From positions 1-34,766 of the IMG/VR virus record IMGVR_UViG_3300034375_011507: a DNA stretch of 34,766 nt. One strand, 5' to 3'. Shown in pieces: positions 16,882 through 25,398 of the stretch; position 1 is the stretch's first letter, and each line of letters opens with the position of its first letter. This DNA is from a virus. A program made the translations under genes and the position numbers. The notes beneath the pieces are model-generated. The model was given only the letters and a program-made list of their open reading frames with translations. It was not told the DNA's origin and did not search any database.

Positions 16882-17712
16882 ATGGATTTAGACGTAATCA
16901 AAAAGCGCTTGGACTCACTGAACAAGCAATCAACTAACAGTGGTGGAGGTAATAAAAACCTCTTCTGGAAACCCTCAGTCGGTAAACAACTTATTCGTGT
17001 TGTTCCTTCTAAGTACAACAAATCAAACCCATTTTCGGAAATGATGTTTTACTACGGTATTGGTAGTAAACGCGTAATGGCTTCACCTACTAACTGGGGT
17101 GAGAAAGATCCTATTATGGAGTTTGCTAAACAACTTCGTGGTACAAACGATAAAGAAAATTGGCGTTTGGCTAAAAAACTTGATGCTAAAGTTCGTGTTT
17201 TTGCTCCTATCGTAGTTCGTGGTCAAGAAGACGAAGGTGTTAAATTGTGGCAGTTTGGTAAAGAAGTTTACCAAGAATTCTTGAATATGGCTGCTGATGA
17301 AGAAATTGGTGATTTTACTGATATTGTTTCAGGTCGTGATATTAAATTAACGACTGTAGGTCCTGAAGTTACAGGTACTCCTTACAACAAAACTTCAATT
17401 GGTCCTTCATTAAAAACATCTCCACTTTCAGATAGTGAAGATACAGTTAAATCTTTACTTGAAAATCAAGCTGATCCTTTGAAAGTATTTAAACCACTTT
17501 CTTATGATGAGATGAAAGAAGCACTTCAAGAATGGTTGTCACCTGAAGATGAAGAAGAAGGTGATATTGTTTCTGAACCTGCTGAAGATTTCGATTCTGA
17601 TATTAAAGAATCTCCTAAATCAAATTATAGTCTTTCAACAGCTCCTAAAAAAACAAAAACAGAACAGTTTGATGATTTGTTTGGAGAAGAAGATGACGAT
17701 TTACCATTTTAA
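16882..17712 (+). CDS. Single-stranded DNA binding protein (gp32-like)
   Basis: A 276-residue protein that coats single-stranded DNA at the fork. The N-terminal basic region (MDLDVIKKRLDSLNKQ) and the core (NLFWKPSVGKQLIRVVPSKY, FSEMMFYYGIGSKRVMAS, WRLAKKLDAKVRVFAPIVVR, LWQFGKEVYQEFLNM) fit T4-type gp32 OB-fold proteins. T4 gp32 (301 residues) has a His/Cys zinc site; this protein contains no cysteine, so that site is absent. From about residue 220 the chain is acidic and disordered and ends EEDDDLPF, very like the DDDIPF tip of bacterial SSB. It has its own promoter, as expected for a protein needed in large amounts. UvsX follows 10 bases later. Confidence 0.88.
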   Translation: MDLDVIKKRLDSLNKQSTNSGGGNKNLFWKPSVGKQLIRVVPSKYNKSNPFSEMMFYYGIGSKRVMASPTNWGEKDPIMEFAKQLRGTNDKENWRLAKKLDAKVRVFAPIVVRGQEDEGVKLWQFGKEVYQEFLNMAADEEIGDFTDIVSGRDIKLTTVGPEVTGTPYNKTSIGPSLKTSPLSDSEDTVKSLLENQADPLKVFKPLSYDEMKEALQEWLSPEDEEEGDIVSEPAEDFDSDIKESPKSNYSLSTAPKKTKTEQFDDLFGEEDDDLPF

Positions 17713-17722
17713 TTAAAACAAT

Positions 17723-18805
17723 ATGCCAAGAGGAAAAACTAAAAAGTCTCTATCGGAGGCAGTCTCCTCTGAAATTAAAGCGAACTTTAACCTAGATAGC
17801 TTTAAGAATAAGAAAGGACTGACATCAAAAGCTAAATTTAAAGAGCAAACCTGGATTCCACTTTCGGATGCATTTCAAGAAATTACTTCTGTACCAGGTA
17901 TTCCTCAAGGCCATATTGTATTGCTTCGTGGGCATTCTGATACGGGTAAAACTACTGCTTTAATTGAAGCAGCCGTATCAGCCCAGAAGCGAGGCATTCT
18001 ACCAGTATTCATTATCACTGAGATGAAATGGAACTGGGAACATGCTGTTCAAATGGGCCTTGAAGTTAATGAGGTTGTAGATGAAGAAACAGGAGAAATC
18101 CTAGACTATAATGGTAGCTTTATTTATGTTGATCGTGAAACAATTAATACAATTGAAGACGTAGCATCATTTATTTTGGATCTACTTGATGAGCAGAAAA
18201 AAGGTAATCTACCTTATGATTTGCTTTTCTTGTGGGATTCAATTGGTTCTGTTCCTTGTGAGATGTCTATTAAATCAAACAAGAACAATAATGAATGGAA
18301 CGCAGGTGCTATGTCAACTCAATTTGGTAATAACGTAAACCAGCGTATTACATTGTCTCGTAAAGAGAGTAACCCATACACCAATACCCTTGTGTGTATT
18401 AATAAGGTATGGACTCTAAAACCGGAATCTCCAATGGGACAACCCAAGTTGATGAACAAAGGAGGATACGCTATGTGGTTTGATTCAACGTTTGTTGTAA
18501 CATTTGGTAATGTTATGTCTGCAGGTACATCTAAAATTAAAGCAATTAAAGATGGTAAACAAGTAGAATTTGCCAAACGTACTAATATCCAGATTGATAA
18601 AAACCACATTAATGGTGTTACTACAAGAGGTAAAATTGTAATGACTCCACACGGTTTTATTCTTGATACTGATAAAGCTTTAAAAGCTTATAAAGATGAT
18701 CATGGAGATGCTTGGAAAAGTATCTTAGGGGGCGTAGATTTCAATATAATTGAAGAAGATCAAGATTATACTGATATCGAAATCCACATCAACGAACCAG
18801 AATAA
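17723..18805 (+). CDS. uvsX: UvsX/RecA-type recombinase
   Basis: A 360-residue ATPase that forms filaments on single-stranded DNA for strand exchange, repair and recombination-dependent replication. A Walker A loop, GHSDTGKTT, lies at residues 70-78, and a Walker B-like strand YDLLFLWDSIGSVP is near 165-178. MSTQFGNNVNQRITLSRKES and the later NTLVCINKVW match the RecA core order. The N-terminal ~45 residues are basic (MPRGKTKKSL) and the C-terminus is acidic. Length is near T4 UvsX (391). The Walker A is a more classical GKT type than that of T4 UvsX. It sits between SSB and the exonuclease gene, 3 bases apart from the latter, so these are co-transcribed. Confidence 0.9.
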   Translation: MPRGKTKKSLSEAVSSEIKANFNLDSFKNKKGLTSKAKFKEQTWIPLSDAFQEITSVPGIPQGHIVLLRGHSDTGKTTALIEAAVSAQKRGILPVFIITEMKWNWEHAVQMGLEVNEVVDEETGEILDYNGSFIYVDRETINTIEDVASFILDLLDEQKKGNLPYDLLFLWDSIGSVPCEMSIKSNKNNNEWNAGAMSTQFGNNVNQRITLSRKESNPYTNTLVCINKVWTLKPESPMGQPKLMNKGGYAMWFDSTFVVTFGNVMSAGTSKIKAIKDGKQVEFAKRTNIQIDKNHINGVTTRGKIVMTPHGFILDTDKALKAYKDDHGDAWKSILGGVDFNIIEEDQDYTDIEIHINEPE

Positions 18806-18808
18806 AAT

Positions 18809-19840
18809 ATGAAAAAGAAAGATTTACTTAAGCTCCTCGACAACCTTGATGAGCAAGGAGAAGAGACTGTAGAAGGACAAAGGATATTAATGATAGATGG
18901 TTTAAATCTATTCTTTAGAAACTTTGCAATGCTTAATGCTGTAAACCCTGATGGAGTCCATGTCGGGGGGCTTGGTGGATTTTTTCGATCACTGGGTGCT
19001 CTAATACGTCAAATTGATCCAACTAGTGTTTATGTAGTATTCGATGGGGCAGGTTCGGCTAATAACCGTAAAAACCTGCTCCCCGAATACAAATCAGGTA
19101 GAAACCTACAACGTATCACTAATTGGGAAGTATTTGATAGTCATGATGATGAAGATGATGCTAAAGTAGATCAAATTATTCGTATCATCCAATACTTAAA
19201 AACCTTACCAGTTAAAACTGTATCACTTGATAAAGTAGAAGCAGACGATATTATTGCTCATTTATGTACTGTATTGCCTGAGCAAGAAAAAGATAAAGTA
19301 TTTATTGTTTCTTCCGATAAAGATTTTCTTCAATTAGTAAACAAAAATATTATTGTTTATAGACCAATGGAGAAAGAATTTTATACTGAAGAAGTAGTTA
19401 AAGAAAAATTTAATATGTCTCCTTCTAATTTTATCATTTATAAAACACTTATGGGTGATAATTCTGATAAAGTTAAAGGTGTTAAGGGTTTAGGTGAAAA
19501 AAAGTTGTACAAATTATTTCCTGAACTTCAGGAAAAAGATCTAACATTAGATGATGTTTATAACATCTGTGAAGGTAAATTTAAAGAACACGTAATTTAT
19601 GCTCGAATTATTCAAGATATTGATGCATTAGAGAAAAATTATAAAATCATGGATTTATCAAATCCTATGTTAGATGAAAATGATAAAAATTATCTAAATC
19701 AGGTTGTAAAATCCAAAAACTTAAATTATATTCCTGACCAGTTCATAGCATTCTATAACGAAGATAAATTAGGTGGTATGATTAGGAATTTAGAGTTTTG
19801 GGTAAAAGATGTTTTTGAAAAATTAAGTTATAATAAATGA
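18809..19840 (+). CDS. 5'-3' exonuclease of FEN/RNase H type
   Basis: A 343-residue nuclease expected to remove RNA primers and flaps, as T4 RNase H does. The acidic metal sites are in order: LMIDGLNLFFRNF (D30), VYVVFDGAGSANNRK, KVEADDIIAHLC, VSSDKDFLQLV, and MGDNSDKVKGVKGLGEKK, the last being the helix-hairpin-helix DNA contact. An extra charged segment of about 25 residues precedes the first acidic strand. The basic NRKNLLPEYKSGR helical arch segment is present. The stop overlaps the helicase start by 4 bases (ATGA), a sign of coupled translation. Length is close to T4 RNase H (305). Pol I proteins often carry this domain fused; here it is separate from the compact polymerase. Confidence 0.9.
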   Translation: MKKKDLLKLLDNLDEQGEETVEGQRILMIDGLNLFFRNFAMLNAVNPDGVHVGGLGGFFRSLGALIRQIDPTSVYVVFDGAGSANNRKNLLPEYKSGRNLQRITNWEVFDSHDDEDDAKVDQIIRIIQYLKTLPVKTVSLDKVEADDIIAHLCTVLPEQEKDKVFIVSSDKDFLQLVNKNIIVYRPMEKEFYTEEVVKEKFNMSPSNFIIYKTLMGDNSDKVKGVKGLGEKKLYKLFPELQEKDLTLDDVYNICEGKFKEHVIYARIIQDIDALEKNYKIMDLSNPMLDENDKNYLNQVVKSKNLNYIPDQFIAFYNEDKLGGMIRNLEFWVKDVFEKLSYNK

Positions 19841-21201
19841 CACTAGTAAGTTTAAACCAATATGGTACAGCATTCCAAATAAAAGTAATATCAGCACTAT
19901 TAACTCATAAAGAGTTTTTAACTAATATTCATGATATTATTAGTGAGGAATACTGGGATAACCAAGCACATAAATGGATTATAAAAGAAATCCTAAGGTA
20001 TTATGACAAGTACCACACAACTCCTTCAATGGATATTCTAAAAGTAGAATTAAAAAAGGTAACAAATGAGGTACTTAAAGTTTCAATTCGAGAACAACTT
20101 AGAGAAGCATATGAAGCATCAGCCGATGATTTAGAATATGTAAGAGAAGAATTTTCAACATTTTGTAAGAACCAACAATTAAAACAAGCACTTTTAAATA
20201 GTGTTGATTTGTTAAAAGCTGGTGATTATGATTCGATTAAGTCAATGGTTGAAAATGCTTTAAAAGCTGGACAAGATAAAAATGTTGGACATGAATATAA
20301 TAAAGATGTTGAATCGCGTTATAGAGAAGATCACAGAACAGTTATCCCAACTCCCTGGGACCGTATCAATGATCTTCTACAAGGTGGATTGGGAAATGGA
20401 GATTTTGGTCTCATATTTGGTAATCCAGGAGGTGGTAAATCGTGGTCTTTAATTGCACTAGGTGGTTATGCTGTAAGATTAGGTTTTAATGTATTACATT
20501 ACACACTTGAATTAGGGGAATCGTATGTAGGTCGTCGTTATGATGCTTTCTTCTCTAAAATCCCAGTAGATCGTATTACTCAAAACCGAAGTAAAATTGA
20601 AGAAATTGTACCTGAATTACCTGGTCAACTTATTATTAAAGAGTTTCCAACAGGTAAAGCAACAATTAACACGATTGAATCACATATTAAAAAAGTAACT
20701 GACTTAGGTGTTAAGCCTGATTTAATTATTATTGACTATGTTGATCTTCTTTCAACAAGAAAGCGTACTGCGGACCGTAAAGGAGAAATAGATGATATTT
20801 ATATTAGCACTAAAGGGCTTGCTCGAGAATTAAATATTCCTATTTGGAGTGTTTCCCAAGTAAACCGTGCAGGTGCAAAAGATGATATTGTAGAAGGAGA
20901 TAAAGCTGCAGGGTCGTATGATAAAATTATGATCACTGATGTATGTATTTCCCTCTCAAGAAAACGAAAAGATAAAGTTAACGGAACAGGTAGATTTCAT
21001 ATTATGAAGAACAGATACGGAATGGATGGTTTAACCTTTGGTGTAAAAGCCGATACCTCTACAGGCCATTTCGAAGTTCATGATTATGATCCAGATGATG
21101 AAGAAACAGAAACTACCTCACCTAACTCTAACAGTTATGATAGTTTTGATACATTTGATAAACAAATGTTGAAAAATAAGTTTTTTGAACTAAATTCCTA
21201 A
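19837..21201 (+). CDS. Replicative DNA helicase, DnaB/gp41 family
   Basis: A 454-residue hexameric helicase expected to unwind DNA at the fork. An N-terminal helical domain (residues 1-150) is followed by a RecA-like motor: TPWDRINDLLQGGLGNGDFG, Walker A GNPGGGKS at 195-202, LHYTLELGESYVGRRYDAFF (H1a-type Glu), Walker B PDLIIIDYVDLL, then SVSQVNRAGA and KIMITDVCISLSR. The acidic Asp/Glu-rich tail ends in a Phe/Leu-rich tip. The size is close to T4 gp41 (475). No primase domain is fused, and no separate primase gene is seen in the window. It starts at an ATG overlapping the exonuclease stop, so both should be made together. Confidence 0.9.
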   Translation: MTLVSLNQYGTAFQIKVISALLTHKEFLTNIHDIISEEYWDNQAHKWIIKEILRYYDKYHTTPSMDILKVELKKVTNEVLKVSIREQLREAYEASADDLEYVREEFSTFCKNQQLKQALLNSVDLLKAGDYDSIKSMVENALKAGQDKNVGHEYNKDVESRYREDHRTVIPTPWDRINDLLQGGLGNGDFGLIFGNPGGGKSWSLIALGGYAVRLGFNVLHYTLELGESYVGRRYDAFFSKIPVDRITQNRSKIEEIVPELPGQLIIKEFPTGKATINTIESHIKKVTDLGVKPDLIIIDYVDLLSTRKRTADRKGEIDDIYISTKGLARELNIPIWSVSQVNRAGAKDDIVEGDKAAGSYDKIMITDVCISLSRKRKDKVNGTGRFHIMKNRYGMDGLTFGVKADTSTGHFEVHDYDPDDEETETTSPNSNSYDSFDTFDKQMLKNKFFELNS

Positions 21202-21220
21202 CTTTTTATTAAAAAATTAA

Positions 21221-22207
21221 ATGGCAAAGAAAAAATCTCTATTGCAAGAACGTATTGTTTACAAACCGTTTGAGTACCCTCAAGCACACGATTACTGGAT
21301 GAAACAGCAACAAGCACACTGGTTGCATACAGAAGTACCTATGATGAGTGATGTTAATGACTGGAAACAGAATTTAACTGAAACTGAAAAAAATATTGTA
21401 GGTTCTATTTTAAAGGGCTTTGCCCAAACAGAAACTATTGTTAACGATTATTGGTCTGGATTGGTAACTAAATGGTTTAGAAAACCTGAGGTGATAATGA
21501 TGGCTACTACTTTCGGCGCATTTGAAACAATCCACGCTGAAGCATATTCACTTTTAAATGAAGAACTTGGACTTGATAACTTTGCCGAATTTATGGAAGA
21601 TGAAGCTACGATGGCTAAGATTGAGAATCTTATGTCAGTTAGGGATAGTTTTAATAGTGAAAAGAATTGGCATGAAATCGCTAAATCACTCGCTATATTC
21701 TCAGCATTTACCGAGGGAGTTAATTTATTCTCTTCCTTCGCCGTTCTCTTATCTTTTAAAATGCGAAACAAGCTTAAGGGAGTGGGTCAAATTGTTGAAT
21801 GGTCTATTAGAGACGAATCAATGCACTCCGAAGCCGGCTGCTGGTTATTTAGAACACTTATCGAGGAAAATCCTGAACTCAAGACACCAGAACTTGAAGC
21901 AGCAGTAAATGAAGCCGCTTTACTTTCTTTACAACTTGAACTTGATTTTATTAATAAGGTTTATGAACTTGGTGATCTAGAAGGTTGTAATAGATATGAC
22001 CTTGAGCATTTTATTAAAAACAGAGTAAATACTAAATTATCAGATTTAGGATATAAACCAATTGTTGGTAATGTTGATATGAATGCTGTAGGAAGAATGA
22101 AATGGTTTGATCACCTCTCAGCAGGTAAACAACATACAGACTTTTTTGCAAACCGAGTAACTAACTATTCAAAAGGCCACATGGAGTGGGATGAAAGTAT
22201 TTTTTAA
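21221..22207 (+). CDS. nrdB: Ribonucleotide reductase small subunit, class I
   Basis: A 328-residue protein that carries the di-iron and tyrosyl-radical site needed to reduce ribonucleotides. The metal ligands can be placed: an acidic residue in QTETIVNDYW, Glu and His in GAFETIHAEAYSLL, a Glu in FTEGVNLFSSFAVLLS, and Glu and His in IRDESMHSEAGCW. The Tyr in HAEAYSLL stands where E. coli Y122 lies. The length is close to short NrdB proteins (320-375). nrdA follows after only 2 bases, so they form an operon. Phages carry these genes to raise dNTP supply for DNA synthesis. The start follows an A-rich leader, with no Shine-Dalgarno. Confidence 0.93.
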   Translation: MAKKKSLLQERIVYKPFEYPQAHDYWMKQQQAHWLHTEVPMMSDVNDWKQNLTETEKNIVGSILKGFAQTETIVNDYWSGLVTKWFRKPEVIMMATTFGAFETIHAEAYSLLNEELGLDNFAEFMEDEATMAKIENLMSVRDSFNSEKNWHEIAKSLAIFSAFTEGVNLFSSFAVLLSFKMRNKLKGVGQIVEWSIRDESMHSEAGCWLFRTLIEENPELKTPELEAAVNEAALLSLQLELDFINKVYELGDLEGCNRYDLEHFIKNRVNTKLSDLGYKPIVGNVDMNAVGRMKWFDHLSAGKQHTDFFANRVTNYSKGHMEWDESIF

Positions 22208-22209
22208 TT

Positions 22210-23919
22210 ATGGATAACAACTTAATAGCAGATTTTACACAATGGGAAAGAGGTAAAGACTTTCCTGAATACATGGATGATGTAGCTTTGTCTACAATTT
22301 CAAAAGGATACTTACTACCAGGTGAAACCCCTCGTAAAGCATATAGACGAGTAGCACATGCTGTAGCTATGCGTTTAAATCGTCCTGATTTAGAAAATAA
22401 ATTCTTTAAATATATTTGGAATGGATGGATTGGTCTTGCCTCTCCTGTTCTCAGTAACACTGGTACTGACAGGGGTTTGCCTATTAGTTGTTTTGGTATT
22501 GATACTCCGGATTCGATCCGTGGTATTGGACTCACTAACGCAGAGCTTATGCGCCTTACTAGTTATGGGGGAGGCGTGGGAATTTCCCTTAGCAGAATTA
22601 GACCTCGAGGAACAGAAATTCGAGGAAACGGAAAATCAGAAGGTGTAGTGCCTTGGGCTAAAATTTATGATTCAACTATTATTGCAACTAACCAAGGTTC
22701 AGTACGTAGAGGAGCAGCATCAGTAAATTTAGATATCAATCACTTAGATATTGATGAATTTTTACAAATTCGTAGACCTAAAGGGGATCCAAATAGACAA
22801 TGTTTGAACTTGCACCAGTGTGTTGTTGTAGATGATGCTTTTATGCGTAGATTAAACGATAGAGATCCTGAAGCGATGAAGTTATGGCTTGAAATTCTTA
22901 AATCGCGTGTAGAAACTGGAGAACCCTATATTATGTTTAAGGATAATATTAATAAAGCAAATCCTCTAGCATATTTAATGAATAATTTAGATGTTTCTAT
23001 GACTAACATCTGTACAGAAATTACACTCCATACAGATGAAGAACATAGTTTTATTTGTTGTTTGAGTTCTTTGAACTTAGCCAAGTATGATGAATGGAAA
23101 AACACAGATGTAGTAGAAACTGCGATTTACTTCCTTGATGGTGTGATGGAAGAATTTATTGAAAAAACCAATGGTAAAGATTCAATGATTCGTTCTCACA
23201 GACATGCTAAGAAAGGTCGTGCACTTGGTTTAGGTGTAATGGGTTGGCATACCTTCTTACAACAAAAAGGATTACCATTTAATGCTATTGCTTCAACAGC
23301 TTGGACTCATACAATTTTTAGTGATATTAAAAATAAAGCTGAAGCTGCTTCTCGTAAATTGGCAGTTGAATATGGTGAACCACTTTGGTGTAAGGGTACA
23401 GGTATGAGAAATACACACTTGTTAGCTATTGCTCCAACAGTATCTAACTCACGTATTAATAACTGTTCTGCGGGAATTGAACCCCAACCAGCAAACGTTT
23501 ATGTGTTTAATGGTGCTAAGGGAACATTCATTGTTAAAAATCCTGAATTAGAAAAAGTATTAATCGAAAAAGGATACAACACAGAAAAAGTATGGGATCA
23601 AATCCTAGCAGATAATGGCTCAGTTCAAAACTTATCCCATGAAATTTTAAATGAGGACGAAAAAGAAGTATTCTTAACCTTCCCAGAAATCAACCAGTTA
23701 GCTCTAGTTCAACAAGCAGCAATTCGTCAAAAGTATATTGATCAAACCCAATCTCTTAACTTATCATTTGCCCCAACTGATTCACCAAAATGGATTAATC
23801 AGGTGCATATGGAAGCCTGGAAGTTAGGAGTAAAAACACTTTATTACCTAAGAACAGACTCAGTAATTAAAGGTGATCTTGGTTCAAGAACTGTAGATTG
23901 TGTATCTTGCGATGGATAG
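22210..23919 (+). CDS. nrdA: Ribonucleotide reductase large subunit, class I, lacking ATP cone
   Basis: A 569-residue catalytic subunit. Active-site residues are visible: C94 in LPISCFG, N266-x-C268-x-E270 in MTNICTEI (thiyl radical Cys), C283 in FICCLSSLNL, the radical-transfer tyrosines Y545-Y546 in YYLRT, and the C-terminal redox pair C564/C567 in DCVSCDG. The effector-site loop KIYDSTIIATNQGSVRRGAA is present. Typical NrdA has about 750 residues with an N-terminal ATP cone. This one starts almost directly at the ten-stranded barrel domain, so dATP feedback inhibition through the cone should be lost. The short form is common among phage enzymes. It is coupled to nrdB. Confidence 0.92.
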   Translation: MDNNLIADFTQWERGKDFPEYMDDVALSTISKGYLLPGETPRKAYRRVAHAVAMRLNRPDLENKFFKYIWNGWIGLASPVLSNTGTDRGLPISCFGIDTPDSIRGIGLTNAELMRLTSYGGGVGISLSRIRPRGTEIRGNGKSEGVVPWAKIYDSTIIATNQGSVRRGAASVNLDINHLDIDEFLQIRRPKGDPNRQCLNLHQCVVVDDAFMRRLNDRDPEAMKLWLEILKSRVETGEPYIMFKDNINKANPLAYLMNNLDVSMTNICTEITLHTDEEHSFICCLSSLNLAKYDEWKNTDVVETAIYFLDGVMEEFIEKTNGKDSMIRSHRHAKKGRALGLGVMGWHTFLQQKGLPFNAIASTAWTHTIFSDIKNKAEAASRKLAVEYGEPLWCKGTGMRNTHLLAIAPTVSNSRINNCSAGIEPQPANVYVFNGAKGTFIVKNPELEKVLIEKGYNTEKVWDQILADNGSVQNLSHEILNEDEKEVFLTFPEINQLALVQQAAIRQKYIDQTQSLNLSFAPTDSPKWINQVHMEAWKLGVKTLYYLRTDSVIKGDLGSRTVDCVSCDG

Positions 23920-23951
23920 TAATATGTATAACCACATTAAAATAACTTATT

Positions 23952-24164
23952 ATGAAAAATGTATTAAACTTTATTAAAAAAATTTTTACAATTGTTAAAG
24001 ATTGGATCGTAGCTAATGGAATCGAAGGAGTTTTAGGACTTATTGCTGGTTTGATTTTGTGGGCGTTTGGTTACAAAATCTATGCTGGATTCGCATTTGG
24101 TGTATTTGCTACGCGAAACTGGGATTTGTTAAAATCTTGGGTAAAAGGTTTACTTAGTAAATAA
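23952..24164 (+). CDS. Small membrane protein, possible holin or antiholin
   Basis: A 70-residue protein. A basic amphipathic N-terminal helix (MKNVLNFIKKIFTIVKDWIV) is followed by a hydrophobic stretch from about 24 to 53 (GVLGLIAGLILWAFGYKIYA, GFAFGVFATR), enough for one or two membrane helices, and then a basic tail (DLLKSWVKGLLSK). It sits just before the terminator that separates the RNR genes from the lysis genes. Its size, topology and place beside an endolysin cassette suggest a holin-like or other membrane-lesion protein. No enzymatic motif is seen. Confidence 0.65.
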   Translation: MKNVLNFIKKIFTIVKDWIVANGIEGVLGLIAGLILWAFGYKIYAGFAFGVFATRNWDLLKSWVKGLLSK

Positions 24165-24186
24165 AAAAAAGAAATATAGTTTTTAG

Positions 24187-24217
24187 AAAAGGGGATGCAA
24201 TAGCATCCCTTTTTTTG
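24187..24217 (+). terminator. Intrinsic terminator after the replication/RNR block
   Basis: GGGATGC at 24192-24198 pairs with GCATCCC at 24203-24209 around an AATA loop, and is followed by eight or so T. A run of A ahead of the stem extends the pairing, so it may also act leftward. Confidence 0.88.
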
Positions 24218-24226
24218 TATTTATAA
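24218..24226 (+). promoter_or_regulatory. Putative late promoter element TATTTATAA before the lysis genes
   Basis: A perfect copy directly after the terminator T-run and upstream of the holin-like and endolysin genes, which are expected to be late genes. This supports a late role for the motif. Confidence 0.5.
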
Positions 24227-24280
24227 CAAAACGTTTCACTTAATAGTTTCCCCATGATAAAATATATTAAAAATAAACTT

Positions 24281-24511
24281 ATGGCATTCGGTGACATTTT
24301 TAAAGACAGCAATGACATCAACGAAAAAAACGTTGTTGGTTTCGCATCATTCGCAGTAATGGTGGTTTTTGCTGCCGTTGATATTATTACAGGTATTTTA
24401 GGTAAACAATTGTTAATTACCGATACTATTTTTAATTCATTTGTAATTATTACTTTAGGTTCATTTGGAATCGATGGTATTACAAAAATCTTCAGCAAAA
24501 AAGAAGAATAA
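24281..24511 (+). CDS. Holin-like membrane protein
   Basis: A 76-residue protein from the ATG at 24281 (context 'acttATGGC'). An in-frame ATG at 24254 would add nine residues (MIKYIKNKL), including three Lys. Two hydrophobic segments are predicted: NVVGFASFAVMVVFAAVDII, and LLITDTIFNSFVIITLGSFG, with a short loop (TGILGKQ) and a basic C-terminus (KIFSKKEE). Its stop overlaps the endolysin start by one base. Size, two membrane segments and direct coupling to an amidase gene make a holin the best guess. The paired starts recall holins that make two products differing by N-terminal charge, but no evidence beyond the two ATGs is visible. Confidence 0.72.
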   Translation: MAFGDIFKDSNDINEKNVVGFASFAVMVVFAAVDIITGILGKQLLITDTIFNSFVIITLGSFGIDGITKIFSKKEE

Positions 24512-25392
24512 TGTTACTCAAATTAGGTTCACAAGGTAAAGAAGTAAAAGAACTTCAAGAATTTTTAGAAATTAGTGCTGATGGTGACTTCGGCCCAAAA
24601 ACAGAAGCCGCTGTTAAAAAATGGCAATTAGCAAATGGTTTAATAGCTGATGGTATCGTAGGTCCTAAAACTTGGGATGCAATGGGATTAGCTACTACAG
24701 ATGCTTCTGAAAAAGTTTATACCACAGATAATGGTTTAGTAATCCACAGACACTTCCTTCCAGTAGGTGAATATAAACAAGGTCCTATTAAGCCCGAGTG
24801 GGTATTTTTACACCACACAGCAGGTTGGCACAATCCTTATAAAACAATTGATAACTGGGGTCGGGATGATAGAGGTGCTATTGCTACCGAATTTGTATTA
24901 GGTGGTCCTTCAATTAAAGGGAATGACGACAAATACGATGGAGAAATGGTACAAGCATTTCCTGAAGGAAATTATGGTTGGCATTTAGGAGCAAATGGCT
25001 CCCAAACAATGCATAAAAATTCAGTTGCTATTGAAGTATGTAATTTTGGTTATGTTATTAATGGTAAAGCTTATCAAGGCACTACAGTCGCAGAATCACA
25101 GATTGTAGAATTATCAAAACCTTTTAGAGGACACAAAACCTGGCACAGATACTCAGACGCTCAAATTGAAGCTTTACATAAATGGATTTTATGGATTGCT
25201 GAAAGAGATAATATTGATGTAAGAGCTGGACTCCCCGCATTAGTTAAAGAAAAAGGTGCTGATGCTTTCGAATGGAATGCTGATGCTTATTATGGTAAAG
25301 TTAAAGGTCTTTGGACTCACACCAATACTCGAAAAGATAAAGTTGATATGTTCCCTCAACAGGAACTTATAGATATGTTAATTTCTCTATAA
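24511..25392 (+). CDS. Endolysin: PG-binding domain plus N-acetylmuramoyl-L-alanine amidase
   Basis: A 293-residue lysis enzyme expected to cut the amide bond between muramic acid and the peptide stem. Residues 1-60 are a PG_binding_1 domain (GSQGKEVKELQEFL, DGDFGPKTEAAVKKWQ, GLIADGIVGPKTW). Residues about 90-285 are an Amidase_2 (PGRP-type) domain: VFLHHTAGWH with H101/H102, GWHLGANG, SVAIEVCNFG, and the zinc ligands H270 and D279 in WTHTNTRKDKVDMFP. No signal peptide is present, so release should depend on the upstream holin. It forms a cassette with the holin-like gene. Confidence 0.92.
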   Translation: MLLKLGSQGKEVKELQEFLEISADGDFGPKTEAAVKKWQLANGLIADGIVGPKTWDAMGLATTDASEKVYTTDNGLVIHRHFLPVGEYKQGPIKPEWVFLHHTAGWHNPYKTIDNWGRDDRGAIATEFVLGGPSIKGNDDKYDGEMVQAFPEGNYGWHLGANGSQTMHKNSVAIEVCNFGYVINGKAYQGTTVAESQIVELSKPFRGHKTWHRYSDAQIEALHKWILWIAERDNIDVRAGLPALVKEKGADAFEWNADAYYGKVKGLWTHTNTRKDKVDMFPQQELIDMLISL

Positions 25393-25398
25393 TACAAA

